The position numbers and the translations under genes were made by a program. DNA of 64,000 nt, from positions 186,001-250,000 of the forward strand of contig NZ_QDDR01000008.1 in the NCBI RefSeq assembly GCF_003075525.1, given 5' to 3'. Source of the DNA: Pararhodobacter aggregans. Its GTDB lineage: Bacteria; Pseudomonadota; Alphaproteobacteria; Rhodobacterales; Rhodobacteraceae. Shown piece by piece: positions 25,059 to 34,163 of this stretch. Position 1 is the stretch's first letter; every line of letters begins with the position of its first letter. A model generated the notes under the pieces. That model had not been told where the DNA came from. It made no database searches and was given only the letters and a program-made list of their open reading frames with translations.

Positions 25059-25841
25059 TCACTCGCGTCCGTGGGGATGCTCGTGCAGCCGGTCCTCGCG
25101 CGCGCGGCGGATCGCGTCGGAAAAGGCCCCGGCCAGAACGCCGGTGGGCAGGGCGATGATGCCGATGCCGCAGAGCGCCGTGATGGCCGAGAGGAACCGC
25201 CCCAGCGGCGTGATCGGCACCACATCGCCATAGCCCACGGTGGTCAGCGTCTCGACCGCCCACCACATGGCGCGGGGGATGGAGCCGAAGCCTTCGGGCT
25301 GGGCCTCGCGCTCGACCAGATAGAGCAGGGTGGCCGCGCCCAGCATCAGGCCGAGGGCCAGCATGGCGCTGAGCAACAGCTCCGTCCCGCGCGAGCGGAA
25401 GGCGTCGAACAGCAGGTTCAGCGCCCGCGAATAGCGCCCGAGCCGGGCCAGCCGCAGGATCCGGGTCAGCTGCAACAGCCGGAACACCGAGGCCTCGAGC
25501 CCCAGAAAGGGCGTGACGAAGGTCACCAGCACCACCAGGTCCAGCAAGGCCGCCGGGGTGCGGACGAAGCGCCAGAGGCTGGTGTATTTCGGGTTCAGCG
25601 GCGCGACCCAGAGCCTGAGCGCGTATTCGGCGGCGAAGAACAGGAAGAGGCCGATCTTCAGCGCCTCCATCAGCCAGCCGTAATGGCGGATCACATGGAT
25701 CTCGGTCTCCAGCACGGCGATGACGATCAAGCCGATGATCCCGGTCACGACCAGCCGGTTGAAGGGCGACAAGCCCGGTTGCACCCTCATCTCGGGGTCG
25801 ATGGCAGCCGATACGCGATGACGCAGCGACGCGAGGTCCAT
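25059..25841 (-). CDS. Voltage-gated-type potassium channel protein
   Basis: A 260-residue ion channel subunit of the six-transmembrane Kv type. The selectivity filter is TTVGYGDVVPITPLGR (about residues 212-227) between the last two helices. The fourth segment has the regularly spaced arginines of a voltage sensor (FRLLQLTRILRLARLGRYSRALNLL). The start at MDLASLRHRV was chosen because it lies just after the stop of the upstream regulator; the longer frame is Arg/Pro-rich shadow. It is presumably a tetrameric inner-membrane K+ channel. Its ATG is two bases after the FadR-type gene's stop, so the two are likely co-transcribed. Confidence 0.88.
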   Translation of the reverse strand: MDLASLRHRVSAAIDPEMRVQPGLSPFNRLVVTGIIGLIVIAVLETEIHVIRHYGWLMEALKIGLFLFFAAEYALRLWVAPLNPKYTSLWRFVRTPAALLDLVVLVTFVTPFLGLEASVFRLLQLTRILRLARLGRYSRALNLLFDAFRSRGTELLLSAMLALGLMLGAATLLYLVEREAQPEGFGSIPRAMWWAVETLTTVGYGDVVPITPLGRFLSAITALCGIGIIALPTGVLAGAFSDAIRRAREDRLHEHPHGRE

Positions 25842-25843
25842 GG

Positions 25844-26644
25844 CTACTCGGAGAGCGGGTTCAGTCGTTGCACGGGCGGCAGGCGGAGGTCGCGCATCCT
25901 CGGCGGGCGCTCGACCGGCTGGGCCTCGCCCTCGCCGGCCCCGGCGCGGTCGGATTCGAAGCTCCACAGCTCCATCAAGGCGGCCCTCGTGTCATCGGCG
26001 CGCCCCCCGGCGATGCCATTGGCGATGCGCACGTGATAGGAGAGAAAGCGCGCCCGGATCCGCGTGGCATAGCCGGTCTGCGGCGTCACGGCGAATTCGG
26101 CCTCGATCAGCCCCTGGGCCACCATCGCCATCGCCGGATTGCCCGAGGCCACTGCCAGCGCCAGATTCATCCGCCGCATGGAGGCGACGAAATCGCTGTC
26201 GGGGATGGAGAAATCGGATTGCAGGTCGATCTCGGCCCTGAGGTCGGCGATATCGGCCTTGCGCAAAACGGCGAGTTCAGCACAGCCCAGCTGCAGCTGG
26301 ATCCGCGCCTCGGTCAGCAGGGGGCGATGGGCATTGTCCTCGGCCCGGGTCGACAGGGCGATCAGCGTGGCGATCTGTTCGCCCGCCACGGCGGCGCTGG
26401 GTTGGGTGACGAAAGCGCCACCCCCCGCACCGCGCCGCGCCGCGATCAGGCCCCGCGCGGTCAACCGGCCCAGAGCCTCGCGCAGGGTCGGGCGCGAGAC
26501 CTTGAAATGCGCGCAGAGGTCGGCCTCGGACGGCAGGCGGTCGCCCGGCCCATAATGTCCCGAAAGAATGTTCTCCTGAAGAAGCGTGGCAATCGCACTG
26601 GCCCGGTCGGGCGCCCGTCCTTCAGGGGCCGATGTGCTGCTCAT
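25844..26644 (-). CDS. GntR-family (FadR/FCD-type) transcriptional regulator
   Basis: A 266-residue regulator. The N-terminal winged helix (IATLLQENILSGHYGPGDRLPSE... VSRPTLREALGRLTARGLI, about residues 18-68) is of GntR type. The all-helical C-terminal domain (about 95-230) is of the FCD type, with an Arg/His-rich possible metal- or acid-binding pocket. FCD regulators usually respond to small organic acids. It is divergent from a class V aminotransferase gene (145-base gap), which is its most plausible target, and it precedes a potassium-channel gene on its own strand. Effector unknown. Confidence 0.87.
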   Translation of the reverse strand: MSSTSAPEGRAPDRASAIATLLQENILSGHYGPGDRLPSEADLCAHFKVSRPTLREALGRLTARGLIAARRGAGGGAFVTQPSAAVAGEQIATLIALSTRAEDNAHRPLLTEARIQLQLGCAELAVLRKADIADLRAEIDLQSDFSIPDSDFVASMRRMNLALAVASGNPAMAMVAQGLIEAEFAVTPQTGYATRIRARFLSYHVRIANGIAGGRADDTRAALMELWSFESDRAGAGEGEAQPVERPPRMRDLRLPPVQRLNPLSE

Positions 26645-26789
26645 CGCCTCAACCCACTGTCTTTGTGTTCTTTTTAATGTCTGTCAATCAGGATGGCAGG
26701 TCCGGCGAGTCGTGTCAATCGCGGGCCGGTCTGGCGGGGGGCGAGCCGGCGGTCTAGGGTCGCGGAAACCACAGTGAGGGGGGATTCGG

Positions 26790-28010
26790 ATGCAGCTGGA
26801 CCTTGATTTCGTGCGCGCGCAGTTTCCGGCTTTCGCCGAACCCTCGCTTCAGGGGCAGGCGTTTTTCGAGAATGCGGGCGGCTCTTACGCCTGCAAGCCG
26901 GTGATCGACCGCCTCACGCGCTTTTATCACCAGCGCAAGGTCCAGCCCTATCACCCGTTCGAGGCATCGCGCCTGGGCGGCGCGGAGATGGACGAGGCGC
27001 GCACCCGGCTCGCCGCGATGATGGGGATCGCCACGGACGAACTCAGCTTCGGCCCCTCGACCACCGCCAATACCTATGTGCTGGCCCAGGCCTTTCGCCA
27101 GCACCTGAAACCGGGCGAGGCGATCGTGGTCACCAATCAGGACCACGAGGCCAATACCGGCCCCTGGCGGCGGCTCGCGGACAGCGGGATCGAGGTGCGC
27201 GAATGGCAGATCGACCCGGTGACCGGCCATCTGCCGCTGGACCGGCTGCCGAAGCTGCTGGCCGGCGCGCGGCTTCTGTGTTTCCCGCATTGTTCCAACG
27301 TGGTGGGCGAGGTCAATCCGGTGGCCGAGATCACCGCCATGGCCCATGAAGCGGGCGCAATGGTCTGCGTCGATGGCGTCAGCTACGCGCCGCACGGCCT
27401 GCCGGATGTGGCGGCGCTGGGGGCGGATATCTACCTCTTTTCCGCCTACAAGACCTATGGCCCGCATCAGGGGATCATGGCGATCCGCCGCGCGCCGGGG
27501 ATGGCGCTGCCCAATCAGGGGCATGTCTTCAACGGCGAGGTTCTCTACAAGCGCTTCACCCCGGCCGGGCCCGACCATGCCCAGGTCGCGGCCTGCGCCG
27601 GGCTGGCCGATTACATCGAGGGGCTGGCGGATCACCATGGTGGCGCCGGGCTCGACCCGCGCGGCAAGGCGGCGCTGGCCCATGACCTGATGCGCGCGCA
27701 GGAAACCGCGCTGCTGCAGCCGCTCCTCGATTATCTGAGCAGCCGCAACGAGGTACGGCTTCTGGGGCCGCGCCGGGCCGAGGGGCGCGCCCCCACCGTG
27801 GCGGTGCAGGTCGAGGCGCCGGCCGGCGATCTGGCGGCGCGGCTGTCGCGGCACGGGATCATGGCCGGGGCCGGGGATTTCTACGCGCTGCGCGCCTTGA
27901 AGGCGCAGGGGATTGACCCCGCGCAGGGCGTCCTGCGGCTGAGTTTCGTGCATTACACCTCCCGGGCCGAGGTTGACCAACTGATCGGGGCGCTAGATCG
28001 GGAGCTGTAA
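26790..28010 (+). CDS. Class V aminotransferase (cysteine desulfurase-like)
   Basis: A 406-residue PLP enzyme of the class V (NifS/Csd-like) fold. The PLP Lys is at about residue 221 in [11 protein letters not shown], the Asp that contacts the pyridine N at about 195 in [12 protein letters not shown], and the [10 protein letters not shown] loop near residue 88 binds phosphate. A catalytic Cys loop typical of true desulfurases is not apparent, so it may be an aminotransferase, lyase or epimerase related to the TIGR01976 desulfurase-like group. It is divergent from the FadR-type regulator, and phr follows 17 bases after its stop, suggesting co-transcription. Confidence 0.83.
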   Translation: MQLDLDFVRAQFPAFAEPSLQGQAFFENAGGSYACKPVIDRLTRFYHQRKVQPYHPFEASRLGGAEMDEARTRLAAMMGIATDELSFGPSTTANTYVLAQAFRQHLKPGEAIVVTNQDHEANTGPWRRLADSGIEVREWQIDPVTGHLPLDRLPKLLAGARLLCFPHCSNVVGEVNPVAEITAMAHEAGAMVCVDGVSYAPHGLPDVAALGADIYLFSAYKTYGPHQGIMAIRRAPGMALPNQGHVFNGEVLYKRFTPAGPDHAQVAACAGLADYIEGLADHHGGAGLDPRGKAALAHDLMRAQETALLQPLLDYLSSRNEVRLLGPRRAEGRAPTVAVQVEAPAGDLAARLSRHGIMAGAGDFYALRALKAQGIDPAQGVLRLSFVHYTSRAEVDQLIGALDREL

Positions 28011-28027
28011 CGCCCCTCCGAGGTTCC

Positions 28028-29434
28028 ATGTCCCAGACGCCCCTGATCCTGTGGTTCCGCCGCGACCTGCGGCTGGACGACCATCCCATGCTGTCCGCCG
28101 CAGCCGCCACCGGGCGGCCGCTGCTGCCGGTCTTCATTGCCGACCGCTCGGTCACCGAAATCGGCGCCGCCGCCCGCTGGCGCTGGGGCGAGGCGGTGGC
28201 GAGTTTTGCCGGGCGGCTGACGGGGCAGGGCTCGCGGCTGATCCTGCGGCGCGGCGCGGCGCTGCCGGTGCTGCTGTCGCTGGCCGAGGAGATCGGCGCC
28301 GGGGGTGTCTGGTGGACACGGCTCTACGATCCCTTCTCGCGCGAGCGGGATGCCGACATCAAGGAAACCCTGAAATCCAAAGGGTTTGAGGCGCGTTCCT
28401 TCCACGGCCACACCCTGGTCGAGCCTTGGGAAATCGCCACCGGCCAAGGCGATCCCTACAAGGTCTACACGCCCTTCTGGAAGGCCCTGTCTGCCCGTGA
28501 CGTGGCCGAGGCGCTGCCCGCACCCAAGGCGCTCAGGGCGCCCGAGACATGGCCCGGCAGCGAGGATCTGGCCGGGTGGACGCTGGGCGCGGCGATGAAC
28601 CGGGGGGCGCCGGTGCTGGCGCGCTACGCGGTGATAGGCGAGGAAGCGGCCCGCAAGCGGTTGGACTCGTTTCTGAAATCCAAAGTCGAGGGCTACCGGG
28701 AGGACCGCGACTTCCCGGCTCTTGACGCGGTTTCGGGTCTGTCAGAGAACCTGACCTATGGCGAGATCGGCCCGCGCCGCATCTGGCATGCCGCCCTGCC
28801 GCTGGCGGGCGACGGCGCCACGCATTTCCGCAAGGAACTGGTCTGGCGCGACTTCGCCCATCATCTGATGTACCATTTCCCGCATCTTCTGGACGCGAAC
28901 TGGCGCCCGGAATGGAATGATTTTTCTTGGAAAATCGACAACGCCGATGCCGAGCGCTGGCGCCGCGGCCTGACCGGCGAGCCGATCGTCGATGCCGGGC
29001 TCCGGCAGATGTTCGTGACCGGCACCATGCATAATCGGGTGCGGATGATCGTCGCCAGCTATCTGACCAAGCATCTGATGACGCACTGGAAAGTCGGCCT
29101 CGACTGGTTCGCGGACTGCCTGACGGACTGGGACCCGGCCTCGAACGCGATGGGCTGGCAATGGGTGGCGGGATCGGGGCCGGATGCGGCGCCCTATTTC
29201 CGGGTGTTCAACCCGGCGACGCAGGCGGAAAAGTTCGACCAGAAGGGGGTTTACCGTAAGACCTTCATCGCCGAACTCAGCCGCAATCCGGGGCCCGAGG
29301 CGCTGGCCTATTTCGAGGCGGTGCCGCGGTCCTGGGGCCTCGACCCCGCCAGGGCCTATCCCGAGCGGATGGTCGATCTGGCCCGGGGTCGCGAGAGGGC
29401 GCTCGCGGCCTATGCCGCGCTGAAGAAGACGTAA
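28028..29434 (+). CDS. phr: Deoxyribodipyrimidine photolyase
   Basis: A 468-residue class I photolyase that splits cyclobutane pyrimidine dimers using blue light. The N-terminal alpha/beta domain (ILWFRRDLRLDDHPML) is of the antenna-binding type. The C-terminal FAD domain has the SGLSENLTYGEI and FRKELVWRDFAHHLMYHFP stretches and the conserved AMGWQWVAGSGPDAAPYFRVFNP block. Length is normal. It follows the class V aminotransferase gene by 17 bases and precedes cfa. In Rhodobacter sphaeroides phrA belongs to the sigma-E singlet-oxygen response, which fits the neighbourhood here. Confidence 0.96.
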   Translation: MSQTPLILWFRRDLRLDDHPMLSAAAATGRPLLPVFIADRSVTEIGAAARWRWGEAVASFAGRLTGQGSRLILRRGAALPVLLSLAEEIGAGGVWWTRLYDPFSRERDADIKETLKSKGFEARSFHGHTLVEPWEIATGQGDPYKVYTPFWKALSARDVAEALPAPKALRAPETWPGSEDLAGWTLGAAMNRGAPVLARYAVIGEEAARKRLDSFLKSKVEGYREDRDFPALDAVSGLSENLTYGEIGPRRIWHAALPLAGDGATHFRKELVWRDFAHHLMYHFPHLLDANWRPEWNDFSWKIDNADAERWRRGLTGEPIVDAGLRQMFVTGTMHNRVRMIVASYLTKHLMTHWKVGLDWFADCLTDWDPASNAMGWQWVAGSGPDAAPYFRVFNPATQAEKFDQKGVYRKTFIAELSRNPGPEALAYFEAVPRSWGLDPARAYPERMVDLARGRERALAAYAALKKT

Positions 29435-29450
29435 ATTTCTTTTTGCACGA

Positions 29451-29480
29451 AGATCCAAGCGGATTAGTCTGTCGTAAAAG
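29451..29480 (+). promoter_or_regulatory. Sigma-E (RpoE)-like promoter before cfa
   Basis: AGATCC at 29451-29456, an 18-base spacer, then TAAAAG at 29475-29480. This resembles the TGATC/TAA pattern of the RpoE-ChrR promoters described in Rhodobacter sphaeroides. It lies 24 bases before the cfa ATG. One base of the -35 differs from the usual TGATC. Confidence 0.5.
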
Positions 29481-29504
29481 GCAAAAGAGCCGACGGGGAC
29501 GCGC

Positions 29505-30716
29505 ATGGATCATCTGATTTCGACCGAGGGACAGGGCGGGCTGCCGCGCTATTTCAAACCGGTCTTCGCCCAGCTGGGCCGCATGGGGCGGGGCCGGCTG
29601 GACGTGATCCTGCCCGATGGCCGCCGCTTTCGCGCCCAGGGCCAGAAGCCGGGCCTCGCCGCCGAGATCACCGTGCACAACGCCGATGCCTTCGCCCGGC
29701 TGATCCGCGAGGGCGAGCTGGGCTTTGCCGATGCCTATCTCGAGGGCTGGTGGTCCACACCCGATCTGCAGGCACTGATGGATGTCATCTTCCACGACAA
29801 CCCGGCGCTGCTGGATGAATTCACCGGCATGGCGCTGGTGCGCGCCTATGAACGGGCGCGGCATTGGCTGCGCGGAAATTCGCGGGCCCAGGCCAAGAAG
29901 AACATCGCCTATCACTATGATTTAGGGAATGAATTCTACCGTCTGTGGCTCGATGACAGCATGACCTATTCCTCGGCCCTGTTCCGCAGCGGGCAAGAGA
30001 GCCTGGAACGCGCGCAGGAGCAGAAATACGCCGCGCTGGTGGATTCGCTGGGGGTGAAACCGGGCGATCACGTGCTGGAAATCGGCTGCGGCTGGGGCGG
30101 GTTCGCTGAATATGCCGCCGGTCAGCGGGGGCTGAAGGTGACGGGCCTGACCATCAGCCAGGCGCAGCACGATTTCGCGGTGGAGCGGATGGCGCGCGCG
30201 GGGCTGGCCGACCGGGTGGAGATCAAGCTGCAGGATTACCGCGACGAGCGGGGCCGCTACGACGGCATCGCCTCGATCGAGATGTTCGAGGCGGTGGGCG
30301 AGAAATACTGGCCCGCCTATTTCGAAACATTGCGCGAGCGGCTGAAAGCGGGTGCCAAGGCGACGATCCAGGTCATCACCGTGCCCAATGAACGCTTTCC
30401 AACCTACCGGAAAAACGTGGATTTCATCCAGAAGTACATCTTTCCGGGCGGCATGCTGATCTCGCCCGCGCGCTTTGCCGCCGAGGCGCAGAAGGCGGGG
30501 TTGGGCTGGCTCGACTCGCTCGAATTCGGCGAGAGCTATTCGCTGACCCTGCGGCGCTGGCACGATTCCTTTACCGGGGCATGGGACCGTATCCAGACCC
30601 TGGGCTATGACGAACGCTTCCGGCGGATGTGGGACTTCTACCTGACCTCTTGCGCCGGGGCGTTCCACACGGGTATCTGTGACGTGACCCAGATAACCCT
30701 GCGCCGGCCGGCCTGA
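29505..30716 (+). CDS. cfa: Cyclopropane-fatty-acyl-phospholipid synthase
   Basis: A 403-residue SAM-dependent enzyme that adds a methylene bridge to unsaturated acyl chains of membrane phospholipids. The SAM loop is VLEIGCGWGGFAEYAAGQ (about residues 188-205), preceded by the conserved NIAYHYDLGNEFYRLWLDD block, with MFEAVGEKYWPAYF and YIFPGGMLISPARF later. The length is slightly above the E. coli enzyme. A sigma-E-like promoter precedes it. In R. sphaeroides a cfa gene is part of the RpoE regulon and helps during singlet-oxygen stress. The trgA gene begins 28 bases downstream. Confidence 0.96.
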   Translation: MDHLISTEGQGGLPRYFKPVFAQLGRMGRGRLDVILPDGRRFRAQGQKPGLAAEITVHNADAFARLIREGELGFADAYLEGWWSTPDLQALMDVIFHDNPALLDEFTGMALVRAYERARHWLRGNSRAQAKKNIAYHYDLGNEFYRLWLDDSMTYSSALFRSGQESLERAQEQKYAALVDSLGVKPGDHVLEIGCGWGGFAEYAAGQRGLKVTGLTISQAQHDFAVERMARAGLADRVEIKLQDYRDERGRYDGIASIEMFEAVGEKYWPAYFETLRERLKAGAKATIQVITVPNERFPTYRKNVDFIQKYIFPGGMLISPARFAAEAQKAGLGWLDSLEFGESYSLTLRRWHDSFTGAWDRIQTLGYDERFRRMWDFYLTSCAGAFHTGICDVTQITLRRPA

Positions 30717-30744
30717 TCCCGGCGGCCTTTGCCGAGGAGCGGCG

Positions 30745-31203
30745 ATGTTCACGCTGATCCGGCCCGTGGCCGCCATCCTGTTGGCAATCTTCGCCTTTTA
30801 CGCGGCGAAAGCCTATGAGCCGCTCTATGATCCGCAGGCGGTGATGGGGAATTTCGCGCTCTGGACCGCCGGGGTGGGCGGCGTCACCGGCTGGGTGTTC
30901 CTGGGCGGCAGGCTGGACCGCAGGCTGTGGTTCTCGCTTTACGTGGGTGTGCAGGCGGTGGTGCTGACGGCGCTGTTCACGGCGATGCTCATGGGCGTGC
31001 GCGAGGTGTTCATCCTGGGCTATCGCCGCCGTTACCCGGAGGTGATGGACGCGCTGACCGGCTATTTCGACATCCTCGTCGGCTGGTTCGGCAAGGCGAT
31101 GGTGCAGGAATACCTGCTCCTGCTGGGCGGGGGCGGTCTGGCGCTGGGGCTGGTCCTGCATGTCATTAACCGCGGCATGGAGCGTCGCAGGAATGACCGA
31201 TAA
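30745..31203 (+). CDS. trgA: TrgA family membrane protein
   Basis: A 152-residue membrane protein with about four hydrophobic segments (residues 5-20, 35-55, 65-90 and 120-142). The pattern FAFYAAKAYEPL near the N-terminus, VREVFILGYRRRYPEVMDAL in the middle and the basic C-terminus matches TrgA, first described from a tellurite-resistance locus of R. sphaeroides. The mechanism is unknown. The ATG follows GAGGAGC. It overlaps trgB by about ten bases, so the pair is translationally coupled as in R. sphaeroides. Position after phr-cfa suggests a general oxidant/metalloid stress role (inference). Confidence 0.82.
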   Translation: MFTLIRPVAAILLAIFAFYAAKAYEPLYDPQAVMGNFALWTAGVGGVTGWVFLGGRLDRRLWFSLYVGVQAVVLTALFTAMLMGVREVFILGYRRRYPEVMDALTGYFDILVGWFGKAMVQEYLLLLGGGGLALGLVLHVINRGMERRRNDR

Positions 31204-32338
31204 GCCGCTGTTTCTGTTCGGAACCCTGCGCTATCCGCCGGTTCTGGAAGCGGTCGCGGGCGTCCGGCTTGACTATGAACCCGCCACGCTTTCCGACCAT
31301 GCCGTGACCGAAGCGCAGGCGCCGGGCGGCGGCACGCTGCATTTCCCGCTGCTGGTGGCGCGGCCGGGGGCCGAAGCGCCGGGCGCGCTGATCCGGCCGG
31401 GGGCGGCGGCGCGGGCGGCGCTCGACCTCTATGAGCGGATCTTCGAGTATCATCCGGTGCAGGTGATCGCGCAGACAGCCGGGGGACCGGTCGAGGCCTT
31501 GCTCTATCAGACCGCGGATGAGCATTGGCTGCCCGGACCGGACTGGTCGCTCGACGCCTGGGCAGCCGCGCATGGCGGGCTGGCGGCCGAGGTCGCGGCC
31601 GAGGTCATGGCGCTGTCGCGCGAGCATCCGGCTGCGGTGTTGCGGCGGCGCTACCCCTTGCTGGCCGGGCATGTGGCCAGCCGTCGCCGGGCCCGAAACG
31701 ACGCCGCGCCCGCGACGCGGCGCCGCGCTGCCCGGCCCGGGGATGTCACGGTCGAGGAGCGCCGGACGCCCTATGCCATGGTCTTCGCGGTCGAGGAGAA
31801 CCGCGTGCGGTTTCGCCATCACGACGGCACCGACAGCGCCCCGGTCGAGCGGGCGGCGTTTGTGCTGACCGATGCGGTGACGCTGCTGCCCTATGACCCG
31901 ACGCGCGACCTCGTGCTGCTGGTCGAACAATTCCGCTTCGCGCCTTTCGTGCGCGACGACGCGAACCCCTGGACGCTGGAGGCCATCGCCGGGCGGATCG
32001 ACGCGGGCGAGACGCCGGAAGCCGCCGCGCGGCGCGAGGCGGCCGAGGAAGCCGGGCTGGAGATCCGCGCGCTGCATCGCGTGGCGCGTTATTACTCAAG
32101 CCCCGGCGCGGTGGCCGAGTTCCTCTACAGCTATCTGGCGCTGGTCGACCTGCCCGAGGGGGCGGAGGGCATCCATGGCCTGCCATCCGAGCACGAGGAT
32201 ATCCGCACCCACCTCATCCCCTTCGCCGAGGCGATGGCGATGCTGGAGACGGGCGAGATCGCCAACGGGCCGCTGGTGATCTCGCTGCAATGGCTGGCGC
32301 TGAACCGGGCGCGGCTGCGCGGCGCTCAGTCGGCGTAG
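31193..32338 (+). CDS. trgB: TrgB: gamma-glutamylcyclotransferase-like plus NUDIX hydrolase fusion
   Basis: A 381-residue two-domain protein. Residues 1-150 resemble the gamma-glutamylcyclotransferase/AIG2 fold (FLFGTLRYPPVLEAV, DLYERIFEYHPVQV). The C-terminal half (190-370) is a NUDIX hydrolase related to ADP-ribose pyrophosphatase, with the exact Nudix box GRIDAGETPEAAARREAAEE and GL following. This fusion is the TrgB layout from the R. sphaeroides tellurite-resistance locus. It probably hydrolyses nucleoside diphosphate sugars such as ADP-ribose. I start at MTDKPLFLFG inside the end of trgA; an upstream ATG adds 11 residues without support. Confidence 0.86.
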   Translation: MTDKPLFLFGTLRYPPVLEAVAGVRLDYEPATLSDHAVTEAQAPGGGTLHFPLLVARPGAEAPGALIRPGAAARAALDLYERIFEYHPVQVIAQTAGGPVEALLYQTADEHWLPGPDWSLDAWAAAHGGLAAEVAAEVMALSREHPAAVLRRRYPLLAGHVASRRRARNDAAPATRRRAARPGDVTVEERRTPYAMVFAVEENRVRFRHHDGTDSAPVERAAFVLTDAVTLLPYDPTRDLVLLVEQFRFAPFVRDDANPWTLEAIAGRIDAGETPEAAARREAAEEAGLEIRALHRVARYYSSPGAVAEFLYSYLALVDLPEGAEGIHGLPSEHEDIRTHLIPFAEAMAMLETGEIANGPLVISLQWLALNRARLRGAQSA

Positions 32339-33528
32339 CGCCGCGCGGCCAGCATCGCGGCGCCCGAAGCCAGCAGACAGCCCAGCACGCTGGCCGCCAG
32401 CGGCACCGGCGTGCCATTGGCCAAGAGCGTGAGCCCGGCCGCCAGCACCGCCGCCACGACGGTGGAGACGCCGCCGATCACCGAAGCGGCCATGCCCGCG
32501 ACATGGCCCATCGGCTCCAGCGCCAGCGCGTTCATGTTGCCGATCAGGAAGCCCAGCGACAGGAATTGCAGGGCCATGAAGGTGATGAAAAGCCCGAAAC
32601 CGGCCAGCGGCAGATCCAGCGCGAAGCCCAGCAGCGTCACGGCGACCATGGCGATCTGCACGCTGAGCGCGATACCGATCAGCCGCCGCATGCCCAGCCG
32701 CACGACCAGTTTGGCGTTGATAAGGCTGGTGGTGCCCGAAAGCAGCGCCACCAGCGCGAACCAGGCGGGGAATTGGTCGAGGCGGCCGAAGCTCTGGTCG
32801 AAGATCGCGGCGACAGCGCTGAGCCAGGTCAGCATGGTGGCGAAGACGAAGGTCAGCGCCATCAGGTAAAGCCGCACGCGGGCATGCGACAGCACCGTCA
32901 CCAGCGCCCGCCAAAGCGGGCCCAGCGCCAGCGGGCGGCGGTTCTCGGGGGCCAGCGTCTCGGGCTGGCGCAGGGCCATCCACAGGAACGAGACGATGCC
33001 GAAGGCGATGAAGCTCCAGAAGATCGCGCGCCAGCCGAAGAGGGCGCCCAGTTCCGCGCCCATATAGGGGGCGACGGCGGGAAACAGGGTGAAGATGGTC
33101 ATCCCGAAGGAGATGACGCGCGCCATCTGCCGCCCGGAATAGAGGTCGCGCACCAGGGCCTGGGCCACGACGCGCGGCGCGGCGCAGCCGACGCCATGCA
33201 CGAAGCGGGCGACCAGCAGCATGGTCAGGTCGTTCGAGACGGCGGCCACACCGGCCGCGACCATATAGAGGGTGATGCCGCCCAGGATCACCGATTTCCG
33301 CCCCAGCGCATCGCTGAGCGGCCCCATGACGAAAGTGCCGAGGCCGAGGCCGAACATGAAGACGGTGATGACCAGCTGGGCGTTTTCCGGCGTGGCGGGG
33401 GCGAGTTCCCGGCCGATCGGGTCCAGAAGCGGCAGCATGGCATCGACCGAATAGGCGACGGTCGCCATCAGCAGCGCCAAGAGCGCGATGAATTCGCCGA
33501 ACGGAAGCGGCCTTGTCGGGCCGGTCAT
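32326..33528 (-). CDS. Bcr/CflA-type MFS drug-efflux transporter
   Basis: A 400-residue, 12-segment inner-membrane transporter of the Bcr/CflA branch of the MFS. Diagnostic parts are VDAMLPLLDPIGREL, LGTFVMGPLSDALGRKSVILGG (motif A) and ARFVHGVGCAAPRVVAQALVRDLY. The start at MTGPTRPLPF overlaps the stop of the upstream DsbA gene (ATGA); the longer frame is shadow of dsbA. It is the last gene of the acyl-CoA ligase-DsbA-MFS operon, so it may export the product of that set. It overlaps the convergent trgB end by 13 bases. Confidence 0.88.
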   Translation of the reverse strand: MTGPTRPLPFGEFIALLALLMATVAYSVDAMLPLLDPIGRELAPATPENAQLVITVFMFGLGLGTFVMGPLSDALGRKSVILGGITLYMVAAGVAAVSNDLTMLLVARFVHGVGCAAPRVVAQALVRDLYSGRQMARVISFGMTIFTLFPAVAPYMGAELGALFGWRAIFWSFIAFGIVSFLWMALRQPETLAPENRRPLALGPLWRALVTVLSHARVRLYLMALTFVFATMLTWLSAVAAIFDQSFGRLDQFPAWFALVALLSGTTSLINAKLVVRLGMRRLIGIALSVQIAMVAVTLLGFALDLPLAGFGLFITFMALQFLSLGFLIGNMNALALEPMGHVAGMAASVIGGVSTVVAAVLAAGLTLLANGTPVPLAASVLGCLLASGAAMLAARRYAD

Positions 33529-34163
33529 TGGCTGGCCGCCGTGATCTGGTCGATGACGTCGAGCCAGGTCTCGACCGGCTGGGCGCCCGACAAGACGTAT
33601 TGCCGTCCCAGCAGGAAGCCCGGCACCCCGCGCAACCCGCGGGCGCGGATATCGGCGTCGCGGGCGCGGATCTCGGCCACGTCGGCGTCGCTGTCCAGCA
33701 ACCGCGCGGTCATGGCCCGGTCGAGGCCCGCAGCCTCGGCGATGTCCAGCAGCACCTCGCGGTCGCCGATGTCGCGGCCTTCGGCGAAGTTGGCACGGAA
33801 AAGGGCGCTGACCACGGCGTGCTGCCGCCCCTCCAGCCCCGCCCAATGGATCAGGCGGTGGGCGTTCAGCGTCGAGGGGTTGCGCTCCATCTTTTCCAAC
33901 GCCAGCGGCAGGCCGATCTCCTCGCAGGCTTCAAGGATCGGCACATGCAGCTTGGCCACCTGTTCGGGCGGGCCGAACTTGGCTTGCAGGTACTCGCGCC
34001 GGTCCATGCCTTCGGGCGGCATGTCGGGGGCCAGCATGAAGGGATGCCATTCGATGATGAACGGATGGTCGGGCCGCTGTTCCAGCGCGCGTTCCAGACG
34101 GGCCTTGCCGATATAGCACCAAGGGCAGACGGGGTCGGAGAAGATGTCGAGTTTGGTGCTCAT
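33525..34163 (-). CDS. DsbA family (FrnE-like) oxidoreductase
   Basis: A 212-residue thioredoxin-fold protein without signal peptide, so cytosolic. The active site is CPWC in IFSDPVCPWCYIGKARLE (about residues 13-16), and the cis-Pro loop is GVPGFLLGRQYVLSGAQP (about residue 175). This matches the FrnE/2-hydroxychromene-isomerase-like DsbA subgroup. FrnE proteins were first seen in polyketide (frenolicin) gene sets and act as disulfide isomerases or GST-like enzymes. It overlaps both neighbours by four bases, so ligase, DsbA and transporter are coupled. Confidence 0.9.
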   Translation of the reverse strand: MSTKLDIFSDPVCPWCYIGKARLERALEQRPDHPFIIEWHPFMLAPDMPPEGMDRREYLQAKFGPPEQVAKLHVPILEACEEIGLPLALEKMERNPSTLNAHRLIHWAGLEGRQHAVVSALFRANFAEGRDIGDREVLLDIAEAAGLDRAMTARLLDSDADVAEIRARDADIRARGLRGVPGFLLGRQYVLSGAQPVETWLDVIDQITAASQ

